Assembly: GCA_014191755.1 (NCBI GenBank)
Contig: BJHE01000001.1
Coordinates: 62,001-126,000, forward strand
DNA length: 64,000 nt
Origin: Cyanobium sp.
GTDB lineage: Bacteria; Cyanobacteriota; Cyanobacteriia; PCC-6307; Cyanobiaceae
Direction: 5' to 3'
Positions within the stretch are counted from its first letter, which is position 1; each line of letters starts with the position of its first letter. Position numbers and translations under genes: made by a program. The notes under the pieces are model-generated. The model ran no database searches, had not been told where the DNA came from, and saw only the letters and a list, made by a program, of their open reading frames with translations. Shown here in pieces: positions 31,517 to 41,745 of this stretch.

Positions 31517-31683
31517 AGTTTCACCCTAAGGGGCCATGACCGGCTTCGGACAAGAAATTAAGAGGCTCTTTGGCGGGGGGAAGGGCGAAGGCGCAGTCAT
31601 GGGGAGAACCAAGCTGGTTGAGTGGTCTGGTGTTGACTGATCTAGTTGACAACCTTTTCTAGCTTTCGTCTGGTTTCTTTCGG

Positions 31684-33915
31684 TCAAGCTTTTTTAAGTT
31701 TCTCTTTAAAATCCAACATTTTCGTTGAATCCTTTGGAGGAGAAGATTCGCGACTCCTCAAGCGCGTGAAATCGGCTAGTACCGAGGCCTGGTTGCGCAG
31801 CACTGCCAAAAGATTGAGGCGGTTGGCCCGCACCGCCGGGTCGTCGGCCATCACCAGCACGCTGTCGGAGCCGTCAAAGAAGCGCTCCAGGATGGGGGCG
31901 TTCACAGCCAAACCTTCTGCCAGCTGTGAGTAGCGGTTTGGTTCGCAGCCGGTGGCGAATTCTGCTAGCGCCTGAACCGCCTTGAGCATCTCGGCCTCAC
32001 TGTTTTTTTCAAACAGGGCCGCATCCACCACGCCCTCCGGGCTGCGCACTGATTCGGGCAGATTGCCTTTTTCGGCCAGCCGGGAAGCCCGCTGCACCAC
32101 GGCCTGCACTGCTGCAAGCTCGCCGTTTTCAATTAGGGAACACAGCAGTTCGACGCGGCGGCGGGCATCGGCCGGATCGGCTAGTACCCGCTCCAGGGCC
32201 AACCCCTCCCCGGCGACCGCCTGCACCACATCCACCGCAAACCCCTCCTCCTCGAGCAGGCTCACGAGGCGCTGGCGCAGGAATTCCGCAAGTTCGGCGG
32301 CAAGGGCGGCGCTGTTCACCTCAAAAGCGGGGAAAAGCGCAGCCCACTGGCTGCTGCAGCGCTGCAGCAGGTCGGGCAGATCCAGCCGCCAGCCCCGCTC
32401 CCAGAGGATCTGGAGCAGGCCATTGCCGGCCCGGCGAAGGGCATAGGGATCCGAGGAGCCCGTCGGGCGTTCCCCTTTGGCATAGATGCTCAGCAGCAGT
32501 TCGAGCCGCTCCGCCAAGGCCACCACGGCCCCGGCATCGCTGCCAGGCAGGGCATCGCCGGCTCCGCGGGGGAGGTAATGCTCGAGCACGGCCAGAGCCA
32601 CGGCCCGAGGCTCCCCCTCGGCCAGCAGATATTTGCCCCCCATCACTCCCTGGAGCTCAGGGAACTCCCCCACCATCTGGCTCACCAGATCGTGCTTGCA
32701 GAGGTGGGCTGCGCGGCGGGCATGGTCAGCGGTCGGGGGGTTGAGAGGCAGCCGCTCCAGCAGAACATCGGTGCACCACTCCAGCCGCTCAACGCGGTCG
32801 CGCAGGCTGCCGAGGCCTTCCGCGAAGGTGACCCGCGCCAGTTGCTCGCGGCGGTCGATGCTGGCGGTGGATCGATCGGCCGCCAGGAAGAACTCGGCAT
32901 CGGCCAGCCGCGCCCGCAGCACCCGCTCGTTGCCGCGGCGAATCGTGGCGGCCGCCGCATCCAGTCCGTTGCCGATGCAAAGGAAGCGGGGGAGCAGCTG
33001 GGAGCCCGCCTCCAGCGCCAGGGGATCAGCCGGAGCGTCTTGACGCTGCAGGGGCACGTAGCGCTGATGGGCGCGCATCACCGTGCTGAGCACCTCGGGG
33101 GGGAGGTCCAGGAAGCGCTCCTCGATGGCACCCTCGATCAGGCGGGGCGATTCGACCAGATCCACCAGCTCCTCGAACAGGGCGTCAGGGAGATCGGGCC
33201 GGGCCGTGGAGGCTTCGGCGGCGGCGGTGATCGCCTGCCGGATGGCGGAGGCACGGGCCTGGCGATCGACCTGGACATCGGCGGCGGCCAGGGCGCCGAC
33301 ATAAGCAGTGGCGGTGTCAATCACCACGGGATCGGCGTGGAGTCGGTGGCCCCGGCTGATGCGATCGCTGTGCAGGGGGGGATCGCAATCGGCCAGGGTG
33401 ATCGGCACTACCGCTCCATCGAGCAGGGCCACCAGCCAGCGGAGCGGACGGCTGAAGCGGCTTTCGCCATTGCCCCAGCGCATGAAGCGGCGGCCCTGCA
33501 GGTTCCAGATCCAGGCGGGCGCCAGCTCGGCCAGCACCTCGGCGGTGGCCCGGCCCGGCTCGATGCTGCGGGCAAAGACGAAAGCCCCCTTTTCGGTGTC
33601 CCGCACCTCCAGGGCCTCGGGTTCCACGCCGCAGCGGCGGGCAAATCCCACGGCGGCGGGAGTCGGAAGGCCATCGCGGAAGGCCTGCTGGGCCGGAGGG
33701 CCCTTGCGTTCCTCGCTGCGATCCTCCTGCCGCTCCGCCAGATCCTCGAGCCGCAGGGCGAGCCGGCGCGGGGTGCCATCCACCCTGATGGCGCCGCTGT
33801 TGATCCGGGCCTCGGCCAGATCCCGCCGAACCCGCAGCATCAGCTGTTCGAGGGCCGAGCCTGCGAAATCGGCGGGTAACTCCTCGGTGCCGATCTCCAA
33901 CAGGAACGTGGCCAT
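31684..33915 (-). CDS. glyS: Glycine--tRNA ligase beta subunit
   Basis: MATFLLEIGTEELPADFAGSALEQL; start moved to ATG 33915 from the over-extended ORF. Confidence 0.96.
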   Translation of the reverse strand: MATFLLEIGTEELPADFAGSALEQLMLRVRRDLAEARINSGAIRVDGTPRRLALRLEDLAERQEDRSEERKGPPAQQAFRDGLPTPAAVGFARRCGVEPEALEVRDTEKGAFVFARSIEPGRATAEVLAELAPAWIWNLQGRRFMRWGNGESRFSRPLRWLVALLDGAVVPITLADCDPPLHSDRISRGHRLHADPVVIDTATAYVGALAAADVQVDRQARASAIRQAITAAAEASTARPDLPDALFEELVDLVESPRLIEGAIEERFLDLPPEVLSTVMRAHQRYVPLQRQDAPADPLALEAGSQLLPRFLCIGNGLDAAAATIRRGNERVLRARLADAEFFLAADRSTASIDRREQLARVTFAEGLGSLRDRVERLEWCTDVLLERLPLNPPTADHARRAAHLCKHDLVSQMVGEFPELQGVMGGKYLLAEGEPRAVALAVLEHYLPRGAGDALPGSDAGAVVALAERLELLLSIYAKGERPTGSSDPYALRRAGNGLLQILWERGWRLDLPDLLQRCSSQWAALFPAFEVNSAALAAELAEFLRQRLVSLLEEEGFAVDVVQAVAGEGLALERVLADPADARRRVELLCSLIENGELAAVQAVVQRASRLAEKGNLPESVRSPEGVVDAALFEKNSEAEMLKAVQALAEFATGCEPNRYSQLAEGLAVNAPILERFFDGSDSVLVMADDPAVRANRLNLLAVLRNQASVLADFTRLRSRESSPPKDSTKMLDFKEKLKKA

Positions 33916-34042
33916 GGGAAATGGACAGGGGAGGTGTTGGCGAACTGTATTGAAACGGTGGGTTGAGTTTCGGCGGCTAGAGATCGGCGGCCTGAGCGGT
34001 CGCAGTTCGCTAGCTTCGGTGCACAAGCGCAAGGAATCAGGA

Positions 34043-35986
34043 ATGGCCCCATCGAGGGTTGCCTCCCGTGCCACCGCCGATGGATCCTCCAAACGGCCAG
34101 CCCAGTCGGCTCCATCCCAGTCTGAGGCCAACGAAGCGAAGGCTGAGGCCAACGAAGCGAAGGCTGAGGCCAACGAAGCGAAGGCTGAGGCCAACGGAGC
34201 GAAGGCTGAGGCCAACGGAGCGAAGGCTGAGGCCAACGGAGCGAAGGCTGAGGCCAACGGAGTGAAGGCTGCGACACCGACCAAGTTCGAGCAGCTCAAG
34301 GCGAGCAGCACTCACCTGCACGAACCGCTGGGCAGCGAGCTTTCCAACGAACTGAAGAATTTCAGTGAGGGCGCCGTCCAGATCCTTAAGTTTCACGGCA
34401 GTTATCAGCAGGACAATCGCGATAATCGCCGCAAGGGAGAGGAGAAGGACTGGCAGATGATGCTGCGTCTCCGCAGTCCGGCGGGCCGCATCCCGGTGCC
34501 GCTTTACCTCGCCCTCGATGGGCTGGCCGACCGTTTGGGCAACGGCACCCTTCGGGCCACCACCCGCCAGGCCTTCCAGATGCATGGGGTGGCCAAGACC
34601 GACCTGAAGGAGGTGATCGGCACGATCGTGCGCTCGATGGGCTCCACCCTTTCGGCCTGCGGGGACATCAACCGCAACGTGATGGCACCAGCGGCCCCGT
34701 TCAGCGGCGGCGGGTACCCTGCAGCGCGGCTTCTTGCCGATCAGATCGCCGATCTGCTGACGCCGGAGGCCGCCGAGGGCTCCTATCTCGACCTCTGGGT
34801 GGATGGCGACCTCACCTACCGCATCCGTCCCAGCGCGGCGGTGAAGCGTGCCAAGGCCCGCCAGAAGGAGGGGGCCGTGTTCAGCGGTGACTCCGAGGAA
34901 CCGCTCTACGGCTCCACCTACCTGCCACGGAAATTCAAGGTGGCCGTCACCGTGCCCGGTGACAACGCCGTTGACCTGCTCACCCAGGACATCGGCCTGG
35001 TGCTCTTCACGGATCCGAACGGGCGGCCAAGGGGTTGCAATGTCTACGTAGGTGGGGGCATGGGCCGGACCCACAACAAGGAGGAGACCTTCGCCCGCAC
35101 CGCTGACCCACTGGGTTACGTGGCTGCAGACGACGTGCTGGATCTGATCCAGGCGATCCTGGCCTTGCAACGCGACCACGGTGATCGCCAGCAGCGGCGC
35201 CACGCCCGGATGAAGTACTTGATCCACGACCGAGGCATCGGCTGGTTCAAGCAGGAACTGACGCGCTACTTTTCCCAGCCCATCCGCCCCCTGCGGGACG
35301 AACCGAAGCGCAAGCTTCTCGACTACCTCGGCTGGCACCGCCAAGGCGATGGCCTCTGGTTCGTTGGTCTGCCCCTGCTGTGTGGCCGGCTGGAGGGGGA
35401 AACCAAGCTGGCCCTGCGGCGGCTGGTGGAGTTTTACCAGCTGGAGGTGAGACTGACGCCGAACCAGGATTTGCTGCTCTGCAACATCGGGGCCCCGCAG
35501 CGCAGTTCCCTGAAGCGGGAATTAACGGCGATCGGCTTCGCTGCCCCCGAGGACACCACACCCCTGGCCCGCCATGCGATTGCCTGTCCGGCCTTGCCCA
35601 CCTGCGGTCTGGCGATCACCGAAGCCGAGCGGATCCTGCCGATGGTGGTGGCCAGACTGGAGACCCAGCTGGCAGGGCTCGGTATCGAGCGGCCGGTGCT
35701 GGTGCGGATGACGGGCTGCCCGAACGGCTGCGCCCGCCCTTACATGGCCGAAATCGGTCTGGTGGGAAGCGGCGTGGACGAATACCAACTCTGGCTGGGA
35801 GGCACCCCAGGCCTGACCCAGCTGGCCAGGCCCTTCCTGCAACGGCTGCCGCTTGAGCAGCTTGAGAACACCCTGGAGCCGCTGCTCCTGGCTTGGCGCG
35901 ACCAGGGTGGCCGCACGAGTTTCGGGGCCTTCGTGGGGCAGATCGGCGACGCCAGGGTGGCAGAACTATTAGCCATCGCCGGCTGA
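34043..35986 (+). CDS. sir: Ferredoxin-sulfite reductase with repetitive N-terminal extension
   Basis: LKASSTHLHEPLGSELSNELKNFSEGAVQILKFHGSYQQDNRDNR...; siroheme/4Fe-4S motif ACPALPTCGLAITEAER and MTGCPNGCARPYMAEIGLVG; SD-like AAGGA before ATG 34043. Confidence 0.93.
   Translation: MAPSRVASRATADGSSKRPAQSAPSQSEANEAKAEANEAKAEANEAKAEANGAKAEANGAKAEANGAKAEANGVKAATPTKFEQLKASSTHLHEPLGSELSNELKNFSEGAVQILKFHGSYQQDNRDNRRKGEEKDWQMMLRLRSPAGRIPVPLYLALDGLADRLGNGTLRATTRQAFQMHGVAKTDLKEVIGTIVRSMGSTLSACGDINRNVMAPAAPFSGGGYPAARLLADQIADLLTPEAAEGSYLDLWVDGDLTYRIRPSAAVKRAKARQKEGAVFSGDSEEPLYGSTYLPRKFKVAVTVPGDNAVDLLTQDIGLVLFTDPNGRPRGCNVYVGGGMGRTHNKEETFARTADPLGYVAADDVLDLIQAILALQRDHGDRQQRRHARMKYLIHDRGIGWFKQELTRYFSQPIRPLRDEPKRKLLDYLGWHRQGDGLWFVGLPLLCGRLEGETKLALRRLVEFYQLEVRLTPNQDLLLCNIGAPQRSSLKRELTAIGFAAPEDTTPLARHAIACPALPTCGLAITEAERILPMVVARLETQLAGLGIERPVLVRMTGCPNGCARPYMAEIGLVGSGVDEYQLWLGGTPGLTQLARPFLQRLPLEQLENTLEPLLLAWRDQGGRTSFGAFVGQIGDARVAELLAIAG
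34124..34270. repeat. Seven tandem 21-bp repeats inside the 5' end of sir
   Basis: GAGGCCAACGAAGCGAAGGCT x3, GAGGCCAACGGAGCGAAGGCT x3, GAGGCCAACGGAGTGAAGGCT x1; encodes EANEAKA/EANGAKA/EANGVKA. Confidence 0.97.
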
Positions 35987-36062
35987 ACCGCCGGCCGGCC
36001 AGGCTTTTCCCCCGCCCTGGCACCCGCTGGTCAGACTCCAACGAGTTTTAGCCAGGCGGCCT

Positions 36063-36776
36063 TCAGGCGGGCGCCCGGCCGTAGTGGGCCTTGGTCTCAC
36101 CCCGCCTCCAGGCCCAGAGCTGATCGCCATGGCTGAAGTGCCACCACTCGTTGGGATGGCGGGCAAAACCGGCGGCCGCCATCACCGCCGCGAGGCGATC
36201 GCGCCGATGGTGCCAATGGGCCGCCTCGGAAGCAGGATTAGCCGCTGCCGCCGCAGCGAAATGGTCGGGTTCGGAGACCGGACCGATGGCATCGATGGCG
36301 CCCCCCATGGCCAGAGGCCGCCCATTGGCGTCAGCCAGGGTGAGATCCACGGCGCCGCCGGTGCTGTGGGGGGGCGGGGTTGCCGGATTAAGGCTGGGCT
36401 CGGCCCAGAAGCGGGCCACGGCCTCCACCACGGCCTGCTGGGCCGCTGGATCGGCGTGCTTTGGATCCAGGTCCCGGGCCCGACATTCCGCGGCGATGCT
36501 GTGCTCCACCATGAACCGCTGCACCGCAACGGGTCTCCAGGCATCGAAGATCGCCAGACGCCAGCCCTCCGGCCCCGCGGCCAGGGCGGCATCGGCCGCG
36601 AGCAACCGCGCGACCACGCCGGTCCTCAGCCGGAAGGGGCTGGCCCCGGGCCCGTAGGGAGCGCCCAGGCACACGTAGGGGTGGGGCTCCAGCCGCCACA
36701 GGCTGGGGGGCAGCGGCTCCAGAGATTCGCCGCTCTCCTCGATCGGGATCGGGCTCCAGGGGCGAGTCGCGGCCAT
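36063..36776 (-). CDS. D-alanyl-D-alanine dipeptidase, VanX/DdpX family
   Basis: IFDAWRPVAVQRFMVEHS, PPHSTGGAVDLTLAD, HPNEWWHFSHGDQLWAW. Confidence 0.9.
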   Translation of the reverse strand: MAATRPWSPIPIEESGESLEPLPPSLWRLEPHPYVCLGAPYGPGASPFRLRTGVVARLLAADAALAAGPEGWRLAIFDAWRPVAVQRFMVEHSIAAECRARDLDPKHADPAAQQAVVEAVARFWAEPSLNPATPPPHSTGGAVDLTLADANGRPLAMGGAIDAIGPVSEPDHFAAAAAANPASEAAHWHHRRDRLAAVMAAAGFARHPNEWWHFSHGDQLWAWRRGETKAHYGRAPA

Positions 36777-36959
36777 GGTGGGGGACGGGTGCTGGAGCCA
36801 GCCTGCTACGACGGCCCCCCCAAAACGATGGCTCTGAAGCGATCGGCGGCCAGAGAGACCGCCTGGGCCGATGGCTTGTCCGGTCGTCCCGCTGAGGTAT
36901 TGCCGCAGCGGCAACCAGGGGAAAGGAACCTCGAAGCCCTGCCGGTTCGCGGGATCGAA

Positions 36960-39557
36960 CTAATTGAGACGGGCAGCCTCCAGCTGACGTTGGCGCTGAT
37001 CGAGCAAGGCCTGGCTCAGGCCGGGGTGGGCCTCCAGGTCCGGATCGGCGGCTACCAACTCCTGGGCCAGCGCACGGGCCTGCTCGAGCAGGTCCACATC
37101 GTCGGCGAGGCTGGCCAAGGCCAGATCCGGCAGGCCCGACTGGCGAGTTCCCAGCACCTGGCCCGGCCCCCGAAGCCGCAAATCCATCTCAGCGATCTCG
37201 AAGCCATCGGTGCTTCTCACCAGCACCTCAAGACGCTGACGAGCATCGGCATTGTTGCCTTCATGCAGCAACAGGCAATGGGAAGCCGCCGCTCCCCGGC
37301 CCACCCGACCTCGCAACTGGTGCAACTGGGCCAGGCCGAAACGCTCGGCATGCTCGATCACCATCACGCTTGCCTCCGGCACATCCACCCCCACCTCCAC
37401 CACCGTGGTGCTTACCAGCACCTGGCTTTCACCGCGGGCAAAGGCCCCGATCGCCGCCTGCTTCGCCTCGCTGGAAAGGCGGCCATGCAGCAGGCCCACC
37501 CGTAGATCGAGGAACACCTCCTCGGCTAGGTGGCGGTGCACCTCCACCGCCGAGCGCAAATCGAGCTTCTCGCTCTCCTCCACCAGGGGCAGCACCACGT
37601 AGGCCCGCTGGCCCAGGGCCACCTGCTCGCGCACCAGCTCCCAGGCTTCCTGGCGCTCGCCGGATCGCAGCAGGCGGGTGCGGATCGGAGTGCGGCCAGG
37701 GGGAAGCTCATCGATCTGGCTCACATCCAGATCGCCGTGGATCGAGAGGGCCAGGGTGCGGGGGATGGGTGTGGCGGTCATCGTGAGCAGGTGCGGCTGC
37801 AATCCCTTGGCCATCAGACGGTTTCGCTGCCGGACGCCGAAGCGGTGCTGCTCATCCACCACCACCAGCCCCAGCCTGGCAAATTGAACTGGATCCTCCA
37901 GGAGGGCATGGGTGCCCACCAGGATCTGAAGCTGGCCGTTGATCAGGTCCTGCAGCAGTTCCCGCCTTCTTCGGGCCGGGGTGGAGCCGGTGAGCAGGGC
38001 ACAGCTCACGTGCAACTGGGGCAGCCAGTGGGCGAGCTTGGCAAGATGCTGCTCGGCCAGCACCTCGGTGGGGGCCATCAGGGCACCCTGGCAGCCTGCC
38101 TCGATGGCGCAGAGCAGGGCAGCGAGGGCCACCACGGTCTTGCCGCTGCCCACATCCCCCTGGAGCAGTCGTGCCATCGGCTGGGGACGGGCCAGGTCAT
38201 GGCGGATCTCGGCCAGCACGCGATCCTGGGCGCCGGTGAGGGGAAACGGCAGGATCGTGCGCAGCTGGCCCACCAGGTCGGCACCCCCGGGAGGCGGATC
38301 CAGGGCAAGGGCGGGGCGTTGGCGGAGCTTCTGGCGCCGCTGGGCCAGACCCAACTGCAGCAGCAGGAATTCATCGAAGACCAGGCGCCGCCGGCTGGCC
38401 TGCAGATCCGCCTGGTCGGTGGGCTGGTGAATGCCCTGCAGGGCCCGCTGACGGGGCAATAGGGCCAGCCGTTGGCGCAGGGCCTCCGGCAGGGGATCGC
38501 TCCAGCGATCGAGATGGGGTAGCACGGCCTGAATGGCCCTGCGGAGGGTCTCGGCGCGCAGGCCCTCCGTGAGGCCATAGACCGGCACCAGACGGCCGAT
38601 CAGGGGGGAACGGACCGGTGACCCGGTGCTCTCCAACACCTCAAGCAGGGGATCGGAAAAAGAAGGTCCGTAGGGACTCTCCTTCACCAGCCCGCTCACA
38701 GCCACCGTGGTGCCAGGAAGAAACTGACGCTGCTGGGCCTTCAGCCAGCCTGGGCTACTGAAGCGACGGCCGGCGAAGAAGCGGCTGACCCGCAGACGAC
38801 CCGTGCTGTCCTGCAGATGGAGCTCGAGAATCGAGAGATTGGGGTTGCGGGGACTGCTGAAGGCGTGGCAACGCCGCACCGTCGCCACCACCGTGGCGGT
38901 CCGACCGGGAACCAAAGCGCTGATGCGCACCAGGTTGGCGTAATCGAGGTAGTCGCGGGGGTAATGGGTGATCAGATCCCCAACCAGCAGCAGCCCGAGT
39001 CCGGCCAGCTGGGTGGCGGTCCGAGGACCGATGCCCGGCACCTCGGCTAGGGGTGTGCCGGCAAGCAGCGGGCGACTGGTGCGCTCAGTTGTACCTCCGG
39101 AAGGGGATGGAGTGGCGTAGGGACTGGAGGGCGGCAGGCTGGAGCCTCTTCCCCGCTGCGATGGGTCCCCCCCGGCCGCGCCCACCCCTGGGGAGCTGAG
39201 CAGCCGCAGGCGAGGAGGCGCCACCGGCAGCGCTGGTCGACTCTGGACCCTGACCTGGTGGAGCCCCTGGCGCAGCTGGCGGACCAGCATCTGCCGGCGG
39301 CCTAGATCCTCCAGCCGGTAGCGGCGGAACGCCGTGGCAAGAAGCGCGAGGGTTCGCACCGCGTCCGGGGTGAGATCTGGAGGGGGAGAATCAAGGTTGC
39401 GGGTCACGAAACTGGCGAAGGTTTCGTGGCGTCCCATCAGATCGCCGAAGCCGCGCTCGGCCTCGAGCCGGCAGGACTGCTGCAGGGAAGAAAGCCAGGC
39501 TTCCAGGGCCTGTGGGGGAGGGAGGGCCAGCTCAGGTTCACCGGAACCGGGCAGCAT
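36960..39557 (-). CDS. recG: ATP-dependent DNA helicase RecG
   Basis: RLLQGDVGSGKTVVALAALLCAIEAG, VVDEQHRFGVRQRNRL, TMTATPIPRTLAL, QLRGRVGRG; start ATG 39557 preferred. Confidence 0.95.
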   Translation of the reverse strand: MLPGSGEPELALPPPQALEAWLSSLQQSCRLEAERGFGDLMGRHETFASFVTRNLDSPPPDLTPDAVRTLALLATAFRRYRLEDLGRRQMLVRQLRQGLHQVRVQSRPALPVAPPRLRLLSSPGVGAAGGDPSQRGRGSSLPPSSPYATPSPSGGTTERTSRPLLAGTPLAEVPGIGPRTATQLAGLGLLLVGDLITHYPRDYLDYANLVRISALVPGRTATVVATVRRCHAFSSPRNPNLSILELHLQDSTGRLRVSRFFAGRRFSSPGWLKAQQRQFLPGTTVAVSGLVKESPYGPSFSDPLLEVLESTGSPVRSPLIGRLVPVYGLTEGLRAETLRRAIQAVLPHLDRWSDPLPEALRQRLALLPRQRALQGIHQPTDQADLQASRRRLVFDEFLLLQLGLAQRRQKLRQRPALALDPPPGGADLVGQLRTILPFPLTGAQDRVLAEIRHDLARPQPMARLLQGDVGSGKTVVALAALLCAIEAGCQGALMAPTEVLAEQHLAKLAHWLPQLHVSCALLTGSTPARRRRELLQDLINGQLQILVGTHALLEDPVQFARLGLVVVDEQHRFGVRQRNRLMAKGLQPHLLTMTATPIPRTLALSIHGDLDVSQIDELPPGRTPIRTRLLRSGERQEAWELVREQVALGQRAYVVLPLVEESEKLDLRSAVEVHRHLAEEVFLDLRVGLLHGRLSSEAKQAAIGAFARGESQVLVSTTVVEVGVDVPEASVMVIEHAERFGLAQLHQLRGRVGRGAAASHCLLLHEGNNADARQRLEVLVRSTDGFEIAEMDLRLRGPGQVLGTRQSGLPDLALASLADDVDLLEQARALAQELVAADPDLEAHPGLSQALLDQRQRQLEAARLN

Positions 39558-39598
39558 CGATGATGCTTGTACTGCTGGCGACTCCCCTTTCAGGGTTT

Positions 39599-41065
39599 TC
39601 AGCAGGGGTGCTCCGGACCCGGGCGCATCGAGCGGATGTCCTGCAGCCACAGTGCTTCGGCCTCGTGCGCCTGGATTCGCCGTTGAAGACGGCGGTACTG
39701 CTGAGCCATTCTGCGTCCCTCCTGACGGAGCTGCTGCAGCCGGCTCCGCACCGTGCGCAACCGGGGTTGCACCAGCTCGAGATCGGCGCGGCGCAGAAGG
39801 ATGGACTGGGCCCTGAGAATCCGGCCAGAGCGGCCGCTGGGAAGGGGCAGGGGCAGCTGCAGGAGATTGGGATGGCTGGACTGGACCTCGATCTGCCCCC
39901 TGAGAACACCCTCCAGCAGGTTGAGGGGTAGCAGGATCCGGATCAACCCGCACTGCAGCAGTTCCGTGTTGAGGGCATGGGAGAGATCCCGCAGCTGGCG
40001 AGTCAGGGCGAGTTCCACGCCCTCCAGCCAGGCCAGCAGCGCCACCGGATCGCGGGGCAGCAGTCCCCCCCCTTCCGGCGGGCGGTAGAGAGCACCGGGG
40101 TCCTCCACCCTGAAGCGGTCTGGCAAGAAACGCTCCAGGGCATCGAACTCCAGCGACAGGGCACGGAAGCGGAACGGGAAGGTCACATCCTCCGGCCGTT
40201 CTCCGAACGGCCCCGGTTCCTCCCCTTCTGCCGAGGGCTGATCGCTGACGTCATCACCACCCAGATCATCCCGGGCGGAGAACTCCGCCATGCCTTGCTC
40301 GTAGGGGTGCTCCAGCCCCCTGATGCCCCTGTCCATCCCGGCAGCGGCAGCGAGGGCGGAGAATAGGCTGAACAGATCCGAGGCGGTGTCATCCTCATCC
40401 GGGTCTGCCTGTTCGGGGGGCAGGGCATCGGAATCCTCCGGCTCCAGGCCAGATGATTCCGAAGCAGAGAATTCCGGTGCCGTGAATTCAGCGGCTGGGG
40501 ATTCAGCGGCTGAATCATTAGCGTCTAGTCCAGGGGCATCACCCCAGCCGAGCCAGCCACCCTCAATGGGGAGATCCAGCCCGAGATGGACCGATCCCTC
40601 GTGCTGCAAGCGGATGGACGCGCCACCCAGCGGAGCGAGGGGAGAAGCGAGATCCGAGCGAGGGTCCGCAGGAGGACCGTCCGTCATGGAGGGTTGTTGG
40701 AGGTCCCCGGCGGCATCTGAATCGCGATGAATGCGATCGGCCCGCAGGGCTTGCTCACGCGCGATCCTGCCGGCTAGGCAAGCCAGCTGCTCCACAGTGA
40801 GAAGGGTGGTGCAGCGTGTCACTAGGGCAGTGACGTTGGCGTGGAAGCGGCGGCGCTGGGCCTCAGAAAGGGTGGTGTAGCGATCGGGTTGCACCTGGGT
40901 TGCCAGGTGAAAGCACGCCTGATCCACACTCTGGGGCAGGATCTGGCGCAGCACCTGCAAGTAAAGCGCCAGCTGCCGATAAAGCTCCGGATTGGTGCTC
41001 GCCAGCTCACGCTGAATCCGCAGCAGATCGGCTTGCGTGGCAGATGGCCTGGAGACGGGGGTCAT
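39599..41065 (-). CDS. Conserved cyanobacterial hypothetical protein (acidic central region)
   Basis: 488-aa ORF between tsf and recG on the same strand; structured N- and C-termini, acidic low-complexity middle. Confidence 0.72.
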   Translation of the reverse strand: MTPVSRPSATQADLLRIQRELASTNPELYRQLALYLQVLRQILPQSVDQACFHLATQVQPDRYTTLSEAQRRRFHANVTALVTRCTTLLTVEQLACLAGRIAREQALRADRIHRDSDAAGDLQQPSMTDGPPADPRSDLASPLAPLGGASIRLQHEGSVHLGLDLPIEGGWLGWGDAPGLDANDSAAESPAAEFTAPEFSASESSGLEPEDSDALPPEQADPDEDDTASDLFSLFSALAAAAGMDRGIRGLEHPYEQGMAEFSARDDLGGDDVSDQPSAEGEEPGPFGERPEDVTFPFRFRALSLEFDALERFLPDRFRVEDPGALYRPPEGGGLLPRDPVALLAWLEGVELALTRQLRDLSHALNTELLQCGLIRILLPLNLLEGVLRGQIEVQSSHPNLLQLPLPLPSGRSGRILRAQSILLRRADLELVQPRLRTVRSRLQQLRQEGRRMAQQYRRLQRRIQAHEAEALWLQDIRSMRPGPEHPC

Positions 41066-41088
41066 GGCAGCGGAGCCATGGGGAAGGA

Positions 41089-41745
41089 TCAGGCCTTGCC
41101 CATGGCCGCCACTTCAGCAGCGAAATCGCTCTTTTCCACATCGATGCCTTCTCCGAGAGTGAAGCGGCTGAAGCGGCGAACCTGGATGTTCTCGCCGGTT
41201 TTACCGGCGGCCTGCTTCACCATCTCTCCTACCGTGATGGTGTTGTCACGGATGAAAGGCTGCTCGAGCAAGGCGAGTTCCTTAAGGCGCTTGCCAATGC
41301 GCCCTTCCACGATCTTCACCTTCATCTCCTCCTTCTTACCCGCCAGATCATCGCGGCCCATCTCGATCGCCTTTTCCCGTTCCGCAATCTCCTGGGGGAT
41401 CTCCTCGGTGCTCACATAATCCACACTGGGGCAGGCGGCGATCTGCATAGCCACGTTGCGCACCAGCTCCTGGAACAGTTCACCACGGGCCACAAAGTCG
41501 GTTTCGCAGTTCACCTCCACCAGTACGCCCACGCGGGCACCGGTGTGGATGTAGCTACCGATCGACCCTTCCGCAGCGGTGCGACCCGCCTTCTTCTCGG
41601 CGGTGGCGATGCCCTTCTGGCGCAACCATTCGGCGGCCTTGGTCATGTCGCCGCCGGATTCGGCCAGGGCTTTCTTGCAATCCATCATGCCGGCGCCGGT
41701 CTTGTCGCGCAGGTCCTTGACGAGTTTGGCGGTGATCTCAGCCAT
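41089..41745 (-). CDS. tsf: Elongation factor Ts
   Basis: [45 protein letters not shown]. Confidence 0.97.
   Translation of the reverse strand: MAEITAKLVKDLRDKTGAGMMDCKKALAESGGDMTKAAEWLRQKGIATAEKKAGRTAAEGSIGSYIHTGARVGVLVEVNCETDFVARGELFQELVRNVAMQIAACPSVDYVSTEEIPQEIAEREKAIEMGRDDLAGKKEEMKVKIVEGRIGKRLKELALLEQPFIRDNTITVGEMVKQAAGKTGENIQVRRFSRFTLGEGIDVEKSDFAAEVAAMGKA

Noticed and set aside
32578-33879. 433-aa plus-strand ORF
   Set aside because: Antisense to glyS, His/Gln/Gly-rich shadow composition.
34124-34270. CRISPR array interpretation of the 21-bp repeats
   Set aside because: Contiguous repeats without spacers, in frame with sir.
34037-35344. 435-aa minus-strand ORF with SVGLSLR repeats
   Set aside because: Antisense to sir; repeats are just the reverse complement of the 21-bp coding repeat.
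36084-37505. 473-aa plus-strand ORF
   Set aside because: Antisense to ddpX and the recG 3' end; no motifs.
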